Assembly: GCA_965197455.1 (NCBI GenBank)
Contig: OZ240208.1
Coordinates: 1-64,000 of the forward strand
Length of the DNA: 64,000 nt
Direction: 5' to 3'
Source: JAGWBD01 sp965197455
GTDB lineage: Bacteria > Chloroflexota > Anaerolineae > Aggregatilineales > Phototrophicaceae
Shown one piece after another: positions 23,830 to 31,593 of this stretch; the first letter of the stretch is position 1, and each line of letters opens with the position of its first letter. The position numbers and the translations under genes are program-made. The notes below the pieces were generated by a model that saw only the letters and a list, made by a program, of their open reading frames with translations, searched no databases and was not told the origin of the DNA.

Positions 23830-25007
23830 ACATCGAACGCATCCGCCTCTACCCGGTGATGATTCCGCGGCGCACCGGCATCGACAACCGCCACGTCATC
23901 CTGCGCCTCGACGCCGCCGGCGACTACTGTGGCTGGGGCGAGATGAGCGATCTCTCGCATTTGCCGCTGTACCAGATGGACCTGACCAACCTGGAAATTG
24001 CGCTGAACGATTTGCTCTGCGGACAGGATGCGCGCCAGCTGGCGCAGATCGAACAGCTGATGGAGCGCGCCTACACGGTCGAGGGCCACAAGTACAGCCG
24101 CTCCGGCCTCGTGCGTCAGGGTATCGACCTGGCGCTGCACGATCTGCTGGCACGACGCGCAGGGGTGCCGGTGCATGCGCTGCTGGGCGGCGCGCTGCGC
24201 GATCGTTTCAAGGTCTGTTACCCGATCTTCCGCATGCGCTCGGAAGCCGAGATCGCGCCCAACCTGGAACGCATCGCGACCATGCTGGCGCTGGGATACG
24301 ACCTCATCCGCGTCTACGTCGGGGCCAACATCGAGGCGGATGTGCGCTTTTTCGAGCTCTTCAGCGAACGCTTCGGCGACAGCGTGCGCATCAAGTCGCT
24401 GGACTTCTCGAACCTGCTGGACTGGCGCCGTTCGCTGGCGGCGATCGAACGTTACGCAGGCCTCGTCGACTGGATGCTGATCGAGAGTCCCGCGCCTGAG
24501 GAAGACCCCGAAGGACTGGTCGAATTTCGCCGCCGCAGTCGCTGGCCAGTCTCCGAACACGTCAACCATCTCTGGCACGGCTGGCAGCTGCTGCATGGCG
24601 GTTGCGTCGACATCCTCAACGTCTCACCCTATGTGCTGGGCGGCATTCGTCCCTGTCTGCGCGCCATCGCCCTGGCCGAGGCGGCCCACGCCAGCGTGCT
24701 CATCGGCACCACCCAGGAGCTCAACCTGGGGACGGCGGCCGTGGCGCAGCTGGGCGCGGTCGCGCGCGTGCTGGATTATCCGGCGGACAACACCGGGCCG
24801 GAGCTGTACACGGCGGATGTGGTCAGGGAGCCCTTGCGCTACGAGCAGGGCCATTTGCTGTTGCCGCAGGGGGTGGGTCTGGGCGTCGAGGTTGACGAAA
24901 CGCTGCTGGAGCAGCGCCGCACCGGCCTGGTCAGCACCTTCGGCACCGACCTCGTCGGCATGCTGGATCGCACCTCGGCGGCAGAACGCGGCGATGCGCC
25001 GCAATAG
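23826..25007 (+). CDS. Enolase-superfamily (mandelate racemase/MLE-like) enzyme
   Basis: A 393-residue enzyme with an N-terminal capping domain and a TIM barrel. The three Mg ligands are at the right spacing: D193 (LDFSN), E220 (LIESPAP) and E244 (SEHVN). The strand that normally bears the KxK base reads R162-V-Y164, so the usual catalytic lysine is lost. The true base may be on another strand, or the reaction may differ from mandelate racemase. It is coupled to the upstream kinase gene. A sugar-acid dehydratase or related role is likely but not shown. Confidence 0.82.
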   Translation: MNIERIRLYPVMIPRRTGIDNRHVILRLDAAGDYCGWGEMSDLSHLPLYQMDLTNLEIALNDLLCGQDARQLAQIEQLMERAYTVEGHKYSRSGLVRQGIDLALHDLLARRAGVPVHALLGGALRDRFKVCYPIFRMRSEAEIAPNLERIATMLALGYDLIRVYVGANIEADVRFFELFSERFGDSVRIKSLDFSNLLDWRRSLAAIERYAGLVDWMLIESPAPEEDPEGLVEFRRRSRWPVSEHVNHLWHGWQLLHGGCVDILNVSPYVLGGIRPCLRAIALAEAAHASVLIGTTQELNLGTAAVAQLGAVARVLDYPADNTGPELYTADVVREPLRYEQGHLLLPQGVGLGVEVDETLLEQRRTGLVSTFGTDLVGMLDRTSAAERGDAPQ

Positions 25008-25012
25008 CGCCT

Positions 25013-25756
25013 TCAGCGCTGCAGCAACTCCGCCAGCGGACGTGGTCTCTCACCGGCTTCCAGCATCTCGCTGAACAGCTGACCGCCGCGCTGCCAGATG
25101 CGTTCGGCGGGCGCGTCGGCGCGCGTCTTGAGGATGCGCCAGCGGTCGTCAATGATCTCGATGGCGCAGTGATCGTCGAGCGCGAGGCCGACGCAAGTCT
25201 GGCTGCGCATGAACTCGCGGAAGGTCTCCAGCCGATCCTCGACGACGGCGTGGGCGCAGAAGATCGCGTTGAAGTAGCCCAGGGCGCGGATGCGGATGTA
25301 GGGCCAGTTGTCGGGGTCGGGACTGGTATAGCGGCGCGAGGCGCTGTAGCCGTAGCGGAACCAGCACAGGGCGCCCGCGCTGGTGCCGGCCAGCACGCAG
25401 CCGCGCTTGCGCGCCGCCAGCAGCAACTGGTCGATGCCGTGCCGCCGCCACATGTTCATCATGCGCAGCGAGTTGCCGCCGCCCACGTAGATGAGCTCGG
25501 CCTGCGCCATCATGCGCGCAATTTCCTGCGCCGCCGGGCGACTGTGAAACAGGGTGAGCGCGCGGGTCTCACAGCCGAGGCGCCGGCCATAGTGCGCGTG
25601 AAAGTCGGCGATCTTCTCCGGGTCATCGCCGCTGGCGCTGCCGATGAAGAGCGCGCGTGGATGTGCCACTTCGCACAGCGCAACGATGTTTTCATCAATG
25701 GCCAGATTTTCACCTTCAAGCATGCTGCCGCCGCCGATGGCCACAAAGCTGCTCAT
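25013..25756 (-). CDS. Peptidase E / cyanophycinase-like (S51) protein
   Basis: A 247-residue class-I-glutamine-amidotransferase-like fold. The nucleophile serine lies in AGTSAGAL and is preceded by YVGGGNSL, the two hallmarks of family S51 (alpha-aspartyl dipeptidase, cyanophycinase). The usual substrates are dipeptides or cyanophycin. Its start overlaps the stop of the upstream GT4 gene by ATGA, placing it last in the tsaE-tsaB-rimI operon. It converges on the enolase-like gene with 5 bases between stops. Confidence 0.87.
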   Translation of the reverse strand: MSSFVAIGGGSMLEGENLAIDENIVALCEVAHPRALFIGSASGDDPEKIADFHAHYGRRLGCETRALTLFHSRPAAQEIARMMAQAELIYVGGGNSLRMMNMWRRHGIDQLLLAARKRGCVLAGTSAGALCWFRYGYSASRRYTSPDPDNWPYIRIRALGYFNAIFCAHAVVEDRLETFREFMRSQTCVGLALDDHCAIEIIDDRWRILKTRADAPAERIWQRGGQLFSEMLEAGERPRPLAELLQR

Positions 25757-26976
25757 TGCGCTGCTCCCTTCTGCGCTGCTGTGCGCAGGATCTCTTCGTA
25801 GTCGCGGCTGATGATGTCCACGTCGCAGTGAGTCTCGGCCCAGGCGCGTCCCTGACGTCCGCAGCGCGCGCGCAAGTCCTCGTCGTCCAGCAGCTCGCCG
25901 ATGGCCGCGGCGAATTCCTGCACCGCGCCTGACGCCACGGCGATGCCTGCGCCGCTCTCTTCAATGATACGCGCCGCCTCACCAGCTCCGGCGGCGACCA
26001 CGGGCGTGCCGCTGGCCAAAGACTCATAAAGTCGGGCCGGCATGGCGCCCTGATGCAGCGCGTGACTGCGCAAGGCATAGCAGGATACGTCGGCAGCGGC
26101 CCAGGCCGCCGGAATCTCCGCCGCCGGCAGCCAGCCGATGTGCTGCACATTGGCGCCGGCATTGCGCAGGCTGTCGCGCTGGCTGCCGTCGCCGATAAGC
26201 AGGAAACGCATGTCTTCCCGCTCTTCCAGCAGCTTCGCCGCAGCTAGCAGGGTCGCGAAATCGTACTGGGTCGCGAAGGTGCCGATACAGGCGACCACCT
26301 GACAACCTTGCAGGCCGTGACGCTCGCGGAAGTCCGCGGCGGACAGGCCGGGTCGCAGGCGCTGCAAATCAACCATGAAGTACTGTGTATGCAGGACGGG
26401 CTTGGGTCGGATGCGCGCTGCGATGCGCCGCGTCCAGGCCGGACTGAGCGTCACGATGGCGGTTGCGTGACGGTACAAGGCGTCGACCAGGTGGCGCGCC
26501 AGGCGATAGACCGGATGCGTTGCGCGCAGCGCGCCCACACTCAGCAAGTGGTCCGGCCACAAATCGCTGACGCTCAGTACGTAGGGCGCGCGCAGCCATC
26601 GGGCCAGCAAGACGCCCGCCAGGCCGGTCGGCACGGGCTGGGCCTCGATGAGCACGACCTCCGGCCGGACCATGCGCCAGCCTCGCAGCAGGGCGCCCGC
26701 CATGAAACTGAGCTGGCTGACCAGTTTGCGGCTGATACGTGGCGAGGGCGTCGCCCACAGCCAGACGCGCACGACGCGCACCTGGCCGCGCTGCTCCATT
26801 CGTGTCCACGCGCCGCGGTAACTGTCGGCGATGCGACCGGCAGGGTGGTGGGGCATGGGCGCCAGCACCGTCACCTGATGGCCCCTGGCTGCCAGGCGCT
26901 GCGCCAGCTGCGAAAAGCGCGCGGAAGCCGCGCCGGAGTCCGGCTCGAACCAGAAGGTGACCAGCAGAATGCGCAC
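25753..26976 (-). CDS. GT4 family glycosyltransferase
   Basis: A 407-residue GT-B glycosyltransferase close to the WcaI/WbuB type. The N-terminal strand is followed by FEPDSGAASARF, and the donor-binding C-terminal half shows CIGTFATQYD, GDGSQRDSL and the E-x7-E region ARLYESLASGTPVV. It starts with GTG at 26976, two bases after the rimI stop, and overlaps the peptidase E gene. It probably transfers a nucleotide-activated sugar to a lipid-linked or polysaccharide acceptor. It is far from the main glycan locus at 50-60 kb. Confidence 0.88.
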   Translation of the reverse strand: MRILLVTFWFEPDSGAASARFSQLAQRLAARGHQVTVLAPMPHHPAGRIADSYRGAWTRMEQRGQVRVVRVWLWATPSPRISRKLVSQLSFMAGALLRGWRMVRPEVVLIEAQPVPTGLAGVLLARWLRAPYVLSVSDLWPDHLLSVGALRATHPVYRLARHLVDALYRHATAIVTLSPAWTRRIAARIRPKPVLHTQYFMVDLQRLRPGLSAADFRERHGLQGCQVVACIGTFATQYDFATLLAAAKLLEEREDMRFLLIGDGSQRDSLRNAGANVQHIGWLPAAEIPAAWAAADVSCYALRSHALHQGAMPARLYESLASGTPVVAAGAGEAARIIEESGAGIAVASGAVQEFAAAIGELLDDEDLRARCGRQGRAWAETHCDVDIISRDYEEILRTAAQKGAAQ

Positions 26977-26978
26977 GG

Positions 26979-27590
26979 TTAACTGCGGGCGGCTATGCTG
27001 ACCGGGCTGAAGCGATCCGCGTGCGGCAGGCGCGCCTGAATTGCGCTGCAGCGCTGCAGCACCCTGTTGTGCAGCGCCGCGTCCGCGAGGTCGAGCCGCA
27101 TGTCGCAGGCGTCCTCGTTACCCTCGCGGTAGTAGCCGCCCTTGATGCCGCACAGGCGAAAGCCGTACTTTTCGTACAGCCTGCGCGCGACACTGTTGCT
27201 CTCGCGCACTTCCAGCACAACGAGGCTCGCCTTGCGCTCCAGCGCGCGGCGAGTGAGCGCAGCCAGCAACAGCTCGCCGTAGCCATGGCCGCGCTGCTGC
27301 GGATGGATGGCGAGGGTGCTGATGTGGGCTTCGCCAGCGACCAGCCACATGCCGCCATAGCCCAGCACCTTCTCTGCCGGCATCCGACCACCCAGGGCGC
27401 GCAGCCGGCTGCGCCAGCCAGTTGCCTGGGGCAGGGTGCCGTCGCTCAGCACGACCAGATGGCTGGTGTGGGTGGTGGCAAGTTCGTGGCGCCAGGAACT
27501 CTTCGACCAGGAGGGCCGGAAGCAGTGTTTGTCAATGGCCACAACCTGGTCAAGGTCTTCGCTTCGCATGGCGCGCAGCAAGAGGCTCAT
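26979..27590 (-). CDS. rimI: Ribosomal-protein alanine N-acetyltransferase (GNAT)
   Basis: A 203-residue GNAT enzyme. The acetyl-CoA loop is seen in HPQQRGHGYGELLL and the C-terminal motif in ARRLYEKYGFRLCGIKGGYY, with EVRESN before it. These features and the place directly after tsaB (ATGA overlap) identify RimI, which acetylates the N-terminus of ribosomal protein S18 and sometimes other proteins. It is slightly longer than E. coli RimI (148 residues), with an extra loop around residues 55-75 and a C-terminal tail. Confidence 0.88.
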   Translation of the reverse strand: MSLLLRAMRSEDLDQVVAIDKHCFRPSWSKSSWRHELATTHTSHLVVLSDGTLPQATGWRSRLRALGGRMPAEKVLGYGGMWLVAGEAHISTLAIHPQQRGHGYGELLLAALTRRALERKASLVVLEVRESNSVARRLYEKYGFRLCGIKGGYYREGNEDACDMRLDLADAALHNRVLQRCSAIQARLPHADRFSPVSIAARS

Positions 27591-28258
27591 GGCGTGTCCA
27601 GCGTGGCGACGTAGTGCGCCGTGACCCCGGCGGGGGCGAAGTCCTGCGCGTCAGCGCCGCGCAGTCGCTCCAGCGCCAGCTGTGCCAGGAAGCCGGCGCG
27701 GCGCAGAGACAGGGCCGCCGCCGCGATTTGCAGCGGCGCGCCAGCTTGCTGCGCGCGCGACAGTCTGGCGTGGCCAGCTGCGTCGAGCTCGCCGGCGATG
27801 ACCGTGGGCGCTGACAGCGTCGCAATCAACTCATCCAGCGTGAGCAGCTGCTCATCGTCCTCAGTCTGCCAGCCTGCCGCACAGCAGCGGTAGCGCGCCG
27901 CAATGACGCGCCCGTGGCCCGCGGCCAGCAACACCAGCAGCGCATGCCCGGGGCAGGGCGGCTGCGCTGCCGCCAGAATGTCCGGCGTGCGTATACCGAC
28001 CAGCGGCAGCCCGCGCGCCGCCGCCAGGCCCTTGGCAAAGGCCACGCCAATGCGCAGCCCGGTGAAGGAACCCGGCCCGCAGGCCACCGCCAGCGCGTCG
28101 AGCTCTTGCCCGTTCTGCGCCAGCAGACGCTCAACCATCGGCGGCAACTCGGCGCTGTGACGGTTGACGCTGCGCCAGCTGTGTTCCGCCAGCACTTCAT
28201 GGCCGTCGTGCAGGGCGAGGCTGATGCGCTGCGTGGCGCTGTCGATAGCCAGCAACAT
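27587..28258 (-). CDS. tsaB: tRNA t6A biosynthesis protein TsaB
   Basis: A 223-residue ASKHA-fold protein. It begins MLLAIDSATQRISLAL and contains NRHSAELPPMVERLL and ACGPGSFTGLRIGVAFAKGLA, the signature of TsaB. TsaB is the non-catalytic scaffold of the TsaBDE complex that makes threonylcarbamoyl-adenosine at A37 of ANN-decoding tRNAs. The start at 28258 gives this N-terminus and lies two bases from the tsaE stop. tsaD is not in the window. Confidence 0.93.
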   Translation of the reverse strand: MLLAIDSATQRISLALHDGHEVLAEHSWRSVNRHSAELPPMVERLLAQNGQELDALAVACGPGSFTGLRIGVAFAKGLAAARGLPLVGIRTPDILAAAQPPCPGHALLVLLAAGHGRVIAARYRCCAAGWQTEDDEQLLTLDELIATLSAPTVIAGELDAAGHARLSRAQQAGAPLQIAAAALSLRRAGFLAQLALERLRGADAQDFAPAGVTAHYVATLDTP

Positions 28259-28260
28259 GC

Positions 28261-28740
28261 TCAGGTTCCGGCCACTTGCGGCTGCAACCACAGGGCGAGC
28301 AATACCTGATGCCGCTCACCAACAGAGTTAACCCGCAGCCGCCGCCGCGTGGGCGCCAGGCTTTCCAGTGAGACCCACAGTCGTTCCGGTGGCAGGGCGG
28401 CCGCGACGCGTTCCGGCCACTCAATCAAGGCCGGCCCGCAGCCGCCGAGCGCATCCTCAAGGCCGGCCTGCAGGGCCTCCTGCGCGTCGCGCAGACGATA
28501 GCAATCGAGATGAAAGAGCGTCGTGTCATCGCGCTGGCGCCGGTGCTCGTGGATCAGCGTGTAGGTAGGGCTGGTGAGCGGGTGCAGCGCGCCCCAGCCC
28601 TGGCCGATGGCGGCCGCCAGCCAGGTCTTGCCCGCGCCGAGGCCGCCGTCCAGGCAGATGAGGTCGCCGGGCAAGAGTTGCGCGCCCAGGGCCATGCCTA
28701 GCTGGCGCGTCTGCGCGGGGCTGTCGCTGATGAGCTGCAC
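28261..28740 (-). CDS. tsaE: tRNA t6A biosynthesis ATPase TsaE
   Basis: A 159-residue P-loop ATPase with GGLGAGKT at residues 32-39, TSPTYTLIHEH (switch-like) and FHLDCYRL, and the terminal IEWPERV motif. TsaE drives turnover of the TsaBD complex. The start is GTG at 28740, preceded by GGGAGGG with short spacing. It heads the operon tsaE-tsaB-rimI-GT4-peptidase E. Confidence 0.92.
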   Translation of the reverse strand: MQLISDSPAQTRQLGMALGAQLLPGDLICLDGGLGAGKTWLAAAIGQGWGALHPLTSPTYTLIHEHRRQRDDTTLFHLDCYRLRDAQEALQAGLEDALGGCGPALIEWPERVAAALPPERLWVSLESLAPTRRRLRVNSVGERHQVLLALWLQPQVAGT

Positions 28741-28765
28741 CGTCCCTCCCGATCTGACCGCGCCG

Positions 28766-28794
28766 AGTATAGCGTCTGGCCGGACGCGTTACAG
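28766..28794 (-). promoter_or_regulatory. Promoter of the tsaE operon
   Basis: Minus-strand TATACT at 28766-28771 with CTGTAA at 28789-28794, spaced 17 bases. The -10 matches the local consensus; the -35 is weak. Confidence 0.45.
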
Positions 28795-28824
28795 GTGCGG
28801 TTCGCGCCATGGCTACCGCGTGGC

Positions 28825-28830
28825 TACACT
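28825..28830 (+). promoter_or_regulatory. -10 box for the SDR gene at 28866
   Basis: TACACT preceded by GC, 36 bases before the ATG, divergent from the tsaE promoter. TTCGCG at 28801-28806 is a weak -35 candidate at 18 bases. Confidence 0.35.
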
Positions 28831-28865
28831 TTCAGGCGCGACGCAGGACATTCGGAGGAGCCGAC

Positions 28866-29648
28866 ATGAGCTTTCGTGAGGACGCCCTGGCGGACAAACA
28901 TATCCTCATATCAGGCGGCGCGGGCGCTATCGGTTGCGGCATCGTCAGCAAGTTGACTGCTCATGGCGCGAGCATGACCGTCAACGACATCGTGGACGAG
29001 ACCGAGGCCATTGTCCGCCTCGCGGCTGGCGGCGCCGTGATGAGCCGCGTGCACTACTGCCGCGCCGACGTCACCCAGGAAGACGAGGTAAACGCGCTGG
29101 TCGCGCAGGCGCACGCGCAGTTCGGGCCGCTGCAGGTCGCCCTGTGCCACACCGGCATGGTTGCGCCAGGCCTGCTGCTGGACTACCCGCTGGAGGACTG
29201 GCAGCGCACGCAACAGGTCAACGTGACCTCGGCCTTTCTGCTGGGCCGGGCGGCGGCGCGCAGCATGCTGGCCGACGACATCGCCGGGCAGCTGGTCTTC
29301 ACAACCTCGTGGGTGGCAGAGACCCCCTGGCCGGAGATTGGCGCCTACAACGCCAGCAAGGCCGCCATGAGTCAGCTGATGCGTTCCTTCGCGCGCGAGC
29401 TGGCGCAGCAAGGCATCCGCGCCAACGCCATCGCGCCCGGCATCGTCAGTGTGGGCATGGCGAAACTGCAGTGGGACACGGACCCGACCTATCAGGCGCG
29501 CGCGCGCCGGGCCATTCCGCTGGGCATGATGCAGCCGCTCGACTCGGTCGCGGACGCCTTTCTCTTCCTTTGCAGCGACGCGGCTGGTTACATGACCGGC
29601 TCGGTGCTGACCGTGGACGGGGGCTGCAGCCTGTATCCGCTGGACTAG
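28866..29648 (+). CDS. Short-chain dehydrogenase/reductase (SDR)
   Basis: A 260-residue SDR. The cofactor motif is GGAGAIGCG, the active-site Ser/Thr lies in FTTSWVAE, and YNASK supplies Tyr and Lys. The C-terminus VDGGCSLYPLD is typical. CHTG replaces the usual NNAG, a small departure. The ATG at 28866 follows GGAGGA at 7 bases, which rules out the upstream in-frame ATG at 28809. The substrate is not known. It converges on the FAH-family gene. Confidence 0.9.
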   Translation: MSFREDALADKHILISGGAGAIGCGIVSKLTAHGASMTVNDIVDETEAIVRLAAGGAVMSRVHYCRADVTQEDEVNALVAQAHAQFGPLQVALCHTGMVAPGLLLDYPLEDWQRTQQVNVTSAFLLGRAAARSMLADDIAGQLVFTTSWVAETPWPEIGAYNASKAAMSQLMRSFARELAQQGIRANAIAPGIVSVGMAKLQWDTDPTYQARARRAIPLGMMQPLDSVADAFLFLCSDAAGYMTGSVLTVDGGCSLYPLD

Positions 29649-29653
29649 CCAGG

Positions 29654-30490
29654 TCAGGCGCTGCTGTCGCGCACGACGCAGGGGTTCTCCAGCGTCCCGA
29701 TGCCCTCCACGCTGCAGCGCACCACGTCGCCGTCCTGCAGGTAGAGCTTTGGCGAACGGCCCTCACCAACGCCGGCCGGCGTGCCGGTCATCAATAGGTC
29801 GGCCGGCTCCAGCGTGAACATTTGCGAGCAGTAGTGGATGAGATAAGCGACATTGAAGATCATGTCGCGCGTGTTGCCGTCCTGCATGCGCTCGTCATTG
29901 ACGTCGGTCGTCACGCTCAGGGACTGAACATCCTCAATCTCGTCGCGGGTGACGATCACCGGCCCCAGCGGGCAGAAGGTGTCCAGGCTTTTGCCGCGCG
30001 TCCACTGGCTGTCCGTGCGATGCTGCAGGTCCCGCGCCGAGACGTCGTTGCCGACGGTGTAGCCGAAGACATGCTGCAGGGCGCCTTCCTCGCTCACATG
30101 GCGCGCGCGGCGCCCGATGACCACCACCAGCTCGGCTTCCCAGTCGACTTCTTTCGTGATTTGGCGGTCCCAGCTGATGGCGGCGCCGGGGTCGATGATG
30201 GCGCTGGGAAACTTGGCAAAAATCAGCGGGCGCGGCGGCGGTTTGTTGCCGGTTTCAAGCGCGTGTTCGGCATAGTTGCGGCCGATGGCGACGATCTTGC
30301 CCGGTCGCAGTGGCGCGTTGAGCGTCAACTCCGCCAGCGGATAGCGTTGACTGACGCGGTTGGGTGTGATGCCGCGGGCGATCATCTCGTGCATGCGCAT
30401 GGTGTCGGTCGAGGCGAGGCCGTAAACCTCGTCACCAACGACTTCGCCCAGTTGCCGCCGCCCGTTATGCGTGAAGGTCACCAGTTTCAC
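29654..30490 (-). CDS. Fumarylacetoacetate hydrolase (FAH) family protein
   Basis: A 278-residue FAH-fold enzyme. The metal ligands are in the DWEAELVVVIG strand (two Glu) and the following Asp in GNDVSARDLQ, and the substrate-side loop includes GRNYAEH and the TGTPAGVGEG turn. The family contains hydratases, decarboxylases and hydrolases of 2-oxo acids from aromatic or sugar breakdown. The start is GTG at 30490, preceded by a G-rich AGGGGGAG; a longer frame up to 30844 is not supported. A promoter precedes it. Confidence 0.87.
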   Translation of the reverse strand: MKLVTFTHNGRRQLGEVVGDEVYGLASTDTMRMHEMIARGITPNRVSQRYPLAELTLNAPLRPGKIVAIGRNYAEHALETGNKPPPRPLIFAKFPSAIIDPGAAISWDRQITKEVDWEAELVVVIGRRARHVSEEGALQHVFGYTVGNDVSARDLQHRTDSQWTRGKSLDTFCPLGPVIVTRDEIEDVQSLSVTTDVNDERMQDGNTRDMIFNVAYLIHYCSQMFTLEPADLLMTGTPAGVGEGRSPKLYLQDGDVVRCSVEGIGTLENPCVVRDSSA

Positions 30491-30552
30491 CGGCTTCTCC
30501 CCCTCCAGTGTCTGCGCCTGACGGAGATTCGCCCGCGCGCTGCCAGCCCGGC

Positions 30553-30581
30553 AGTATAGCGTTACCATAGAACTCGGTCGA
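30553..30581 (-). promoter_or_regulatory. Promoter of the FAH-family gene
   Basis: Minus-strand TCGACC (30576-30581) and TATACT (30553-30558) are 17 bases apart. The start codon lies about 60 bases downstream. Confidence 0.5.
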
Positions 30582-30623
30582 CCCGTGCGCCATGCGCCAC
30601 GCACTTCGCTGAAAGGAACGAGG

Positions 30624-31559
30624 ATGATACGGCTGGCAGAGGTAACGCGCGCACGTGAGCGACTGTCACCCTGGCTGCGGCCCACTGCGCTGGAACCGGC
30701 GCCGGGCCTCGGCGAGCAGGTTTGGCTAAAGCTGGAGAACAACAACCGCACGCGCTCCTTCAAGGCGCGCGGGGCGCTAAATGCCATGCTGACTCTGGAC
30801 GAATCGGCCCGCGCGCGCGGCATCATCGCCTGCTCTTCCGGCAATCACGCCCAGGGTGTCGCCTGGGCGGCGCAGCTGCTGGGTCTGCCGGCGCGGCTGC
30901 TGATGCCACAGCACACGCCGCGGCGCAAGCTGGCCGGCGTGCGTCGTTACGGGGCACAGGCGGAACTCTTCGGCGCGACCTATGACGAGGCCGAGCTTGA
31001 GGCGCGTCGTCGGCAACAGGCGCAGGGCCTGACCTTTGTCTCGCCCTACAACGACGCGCGGGTGATCGCCGGCGCCGGCACCATCGCCCTGGAGCTGCTG
31101 GACGAGTTGCGCGAGCTGGAACGGGTGCTGGTGCCGGTGGGCGGGGGCGGACTCATCTCTGGCATCGGGCTGGCGCTCAAGACGCTGCGGCCGACGCTCG
31201 AGGTCATCGGCGTCTGCGCGCTGTCGGCGCCGGCCATGCACAACCAGCGCTCGGGTGAAAAGTTGCCCCAGCTGTGGCAGACGCTGGCCGAAGCGCTCTC
31301 CGGCGACATCGAGCAGGGCTCGCTGACCATCGAACTGGCAGACCGGTACGTCGACCGCATCGTCACGGTGCCGGAAGACGCCATCGCCGCGGCCATGCGC
31401 TGGCTGCTGCTGGAGCATGGTCAGGTGGTCGAGGGCGGCGGGGCGGTCACGGTCGCGGCCCTGCAGACGGGCGCTGTGGCCCTTGACGCGCGCCCGACAG
31501 CGCTGGTCATCAGCGGCGGCAATGTGGACGAGGCGACCCTGCGCGAGATTTTGGATTGA
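30624..31559 (+). CDS. Threonine dehydratase / serine racemase-like PLP enzyme
   Basis: A 311-residue fold-type II PLP enzyme. The Schiff-base lysine is K47 in RSFKARGA, the substrate loop is SSGNHAQG, and the phosphate-binding loop is VGGGGLISG. It lacks the C-terminal ACT-like domain of biosynthetic IlvA, so it is the short, catabolic or racemase-like form. Substrates are probably threonine, serine or 3-hydroxyaspartate. The ATG at 30624 follows GAAAGGA at about 7 bases. It is divergent from the FAH-family gene. Confidence 0.9.
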   Translation: MIRLAEVTRARERLSPWLRPTALEPAPGLGEQVWLKLENNNRTRSFKARGALNAMLTLDESARARGIIACSSGNHAQGVAWAAQLLGLPARLLMPQHTPRRKLAGVRRYGAQAELFGATYDEAELEARRRQQAQGLTFVSPYNDARVIAGAGTIALELLDELRELERVLVPVGGGGLISGIGLALKTLRPTLEVIGVCALSAPAMHNQRSGEKLPQLWQTLAEALSGDIEQGSLTIELADRYVDRIVTVPEDAIAAAMRWLLLEHGQVVEGGGAVTVAALQTGAVALDARPTALVISGGNVDEATLREILD

Positions 31560-31563
31560 GCTC

Positions 31564-31587
31564 AGGGACGACCCTGGGGCCGTCCCT
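31564..31587. terminator. Stem-loop between convergent genes
   Basis: AGGGACG and CGTCCCT form a 7-bp stem with a 10-base loop in the 34-base gap between the threonine dehydratase-like gene and the VWA gene. No T-tract follows on either strand, so it is a possible but unproven two-way terminator or mRNA-end stabiliser. Confidence 0.4.
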
Positions 31588-31593
31588 CAAGGA

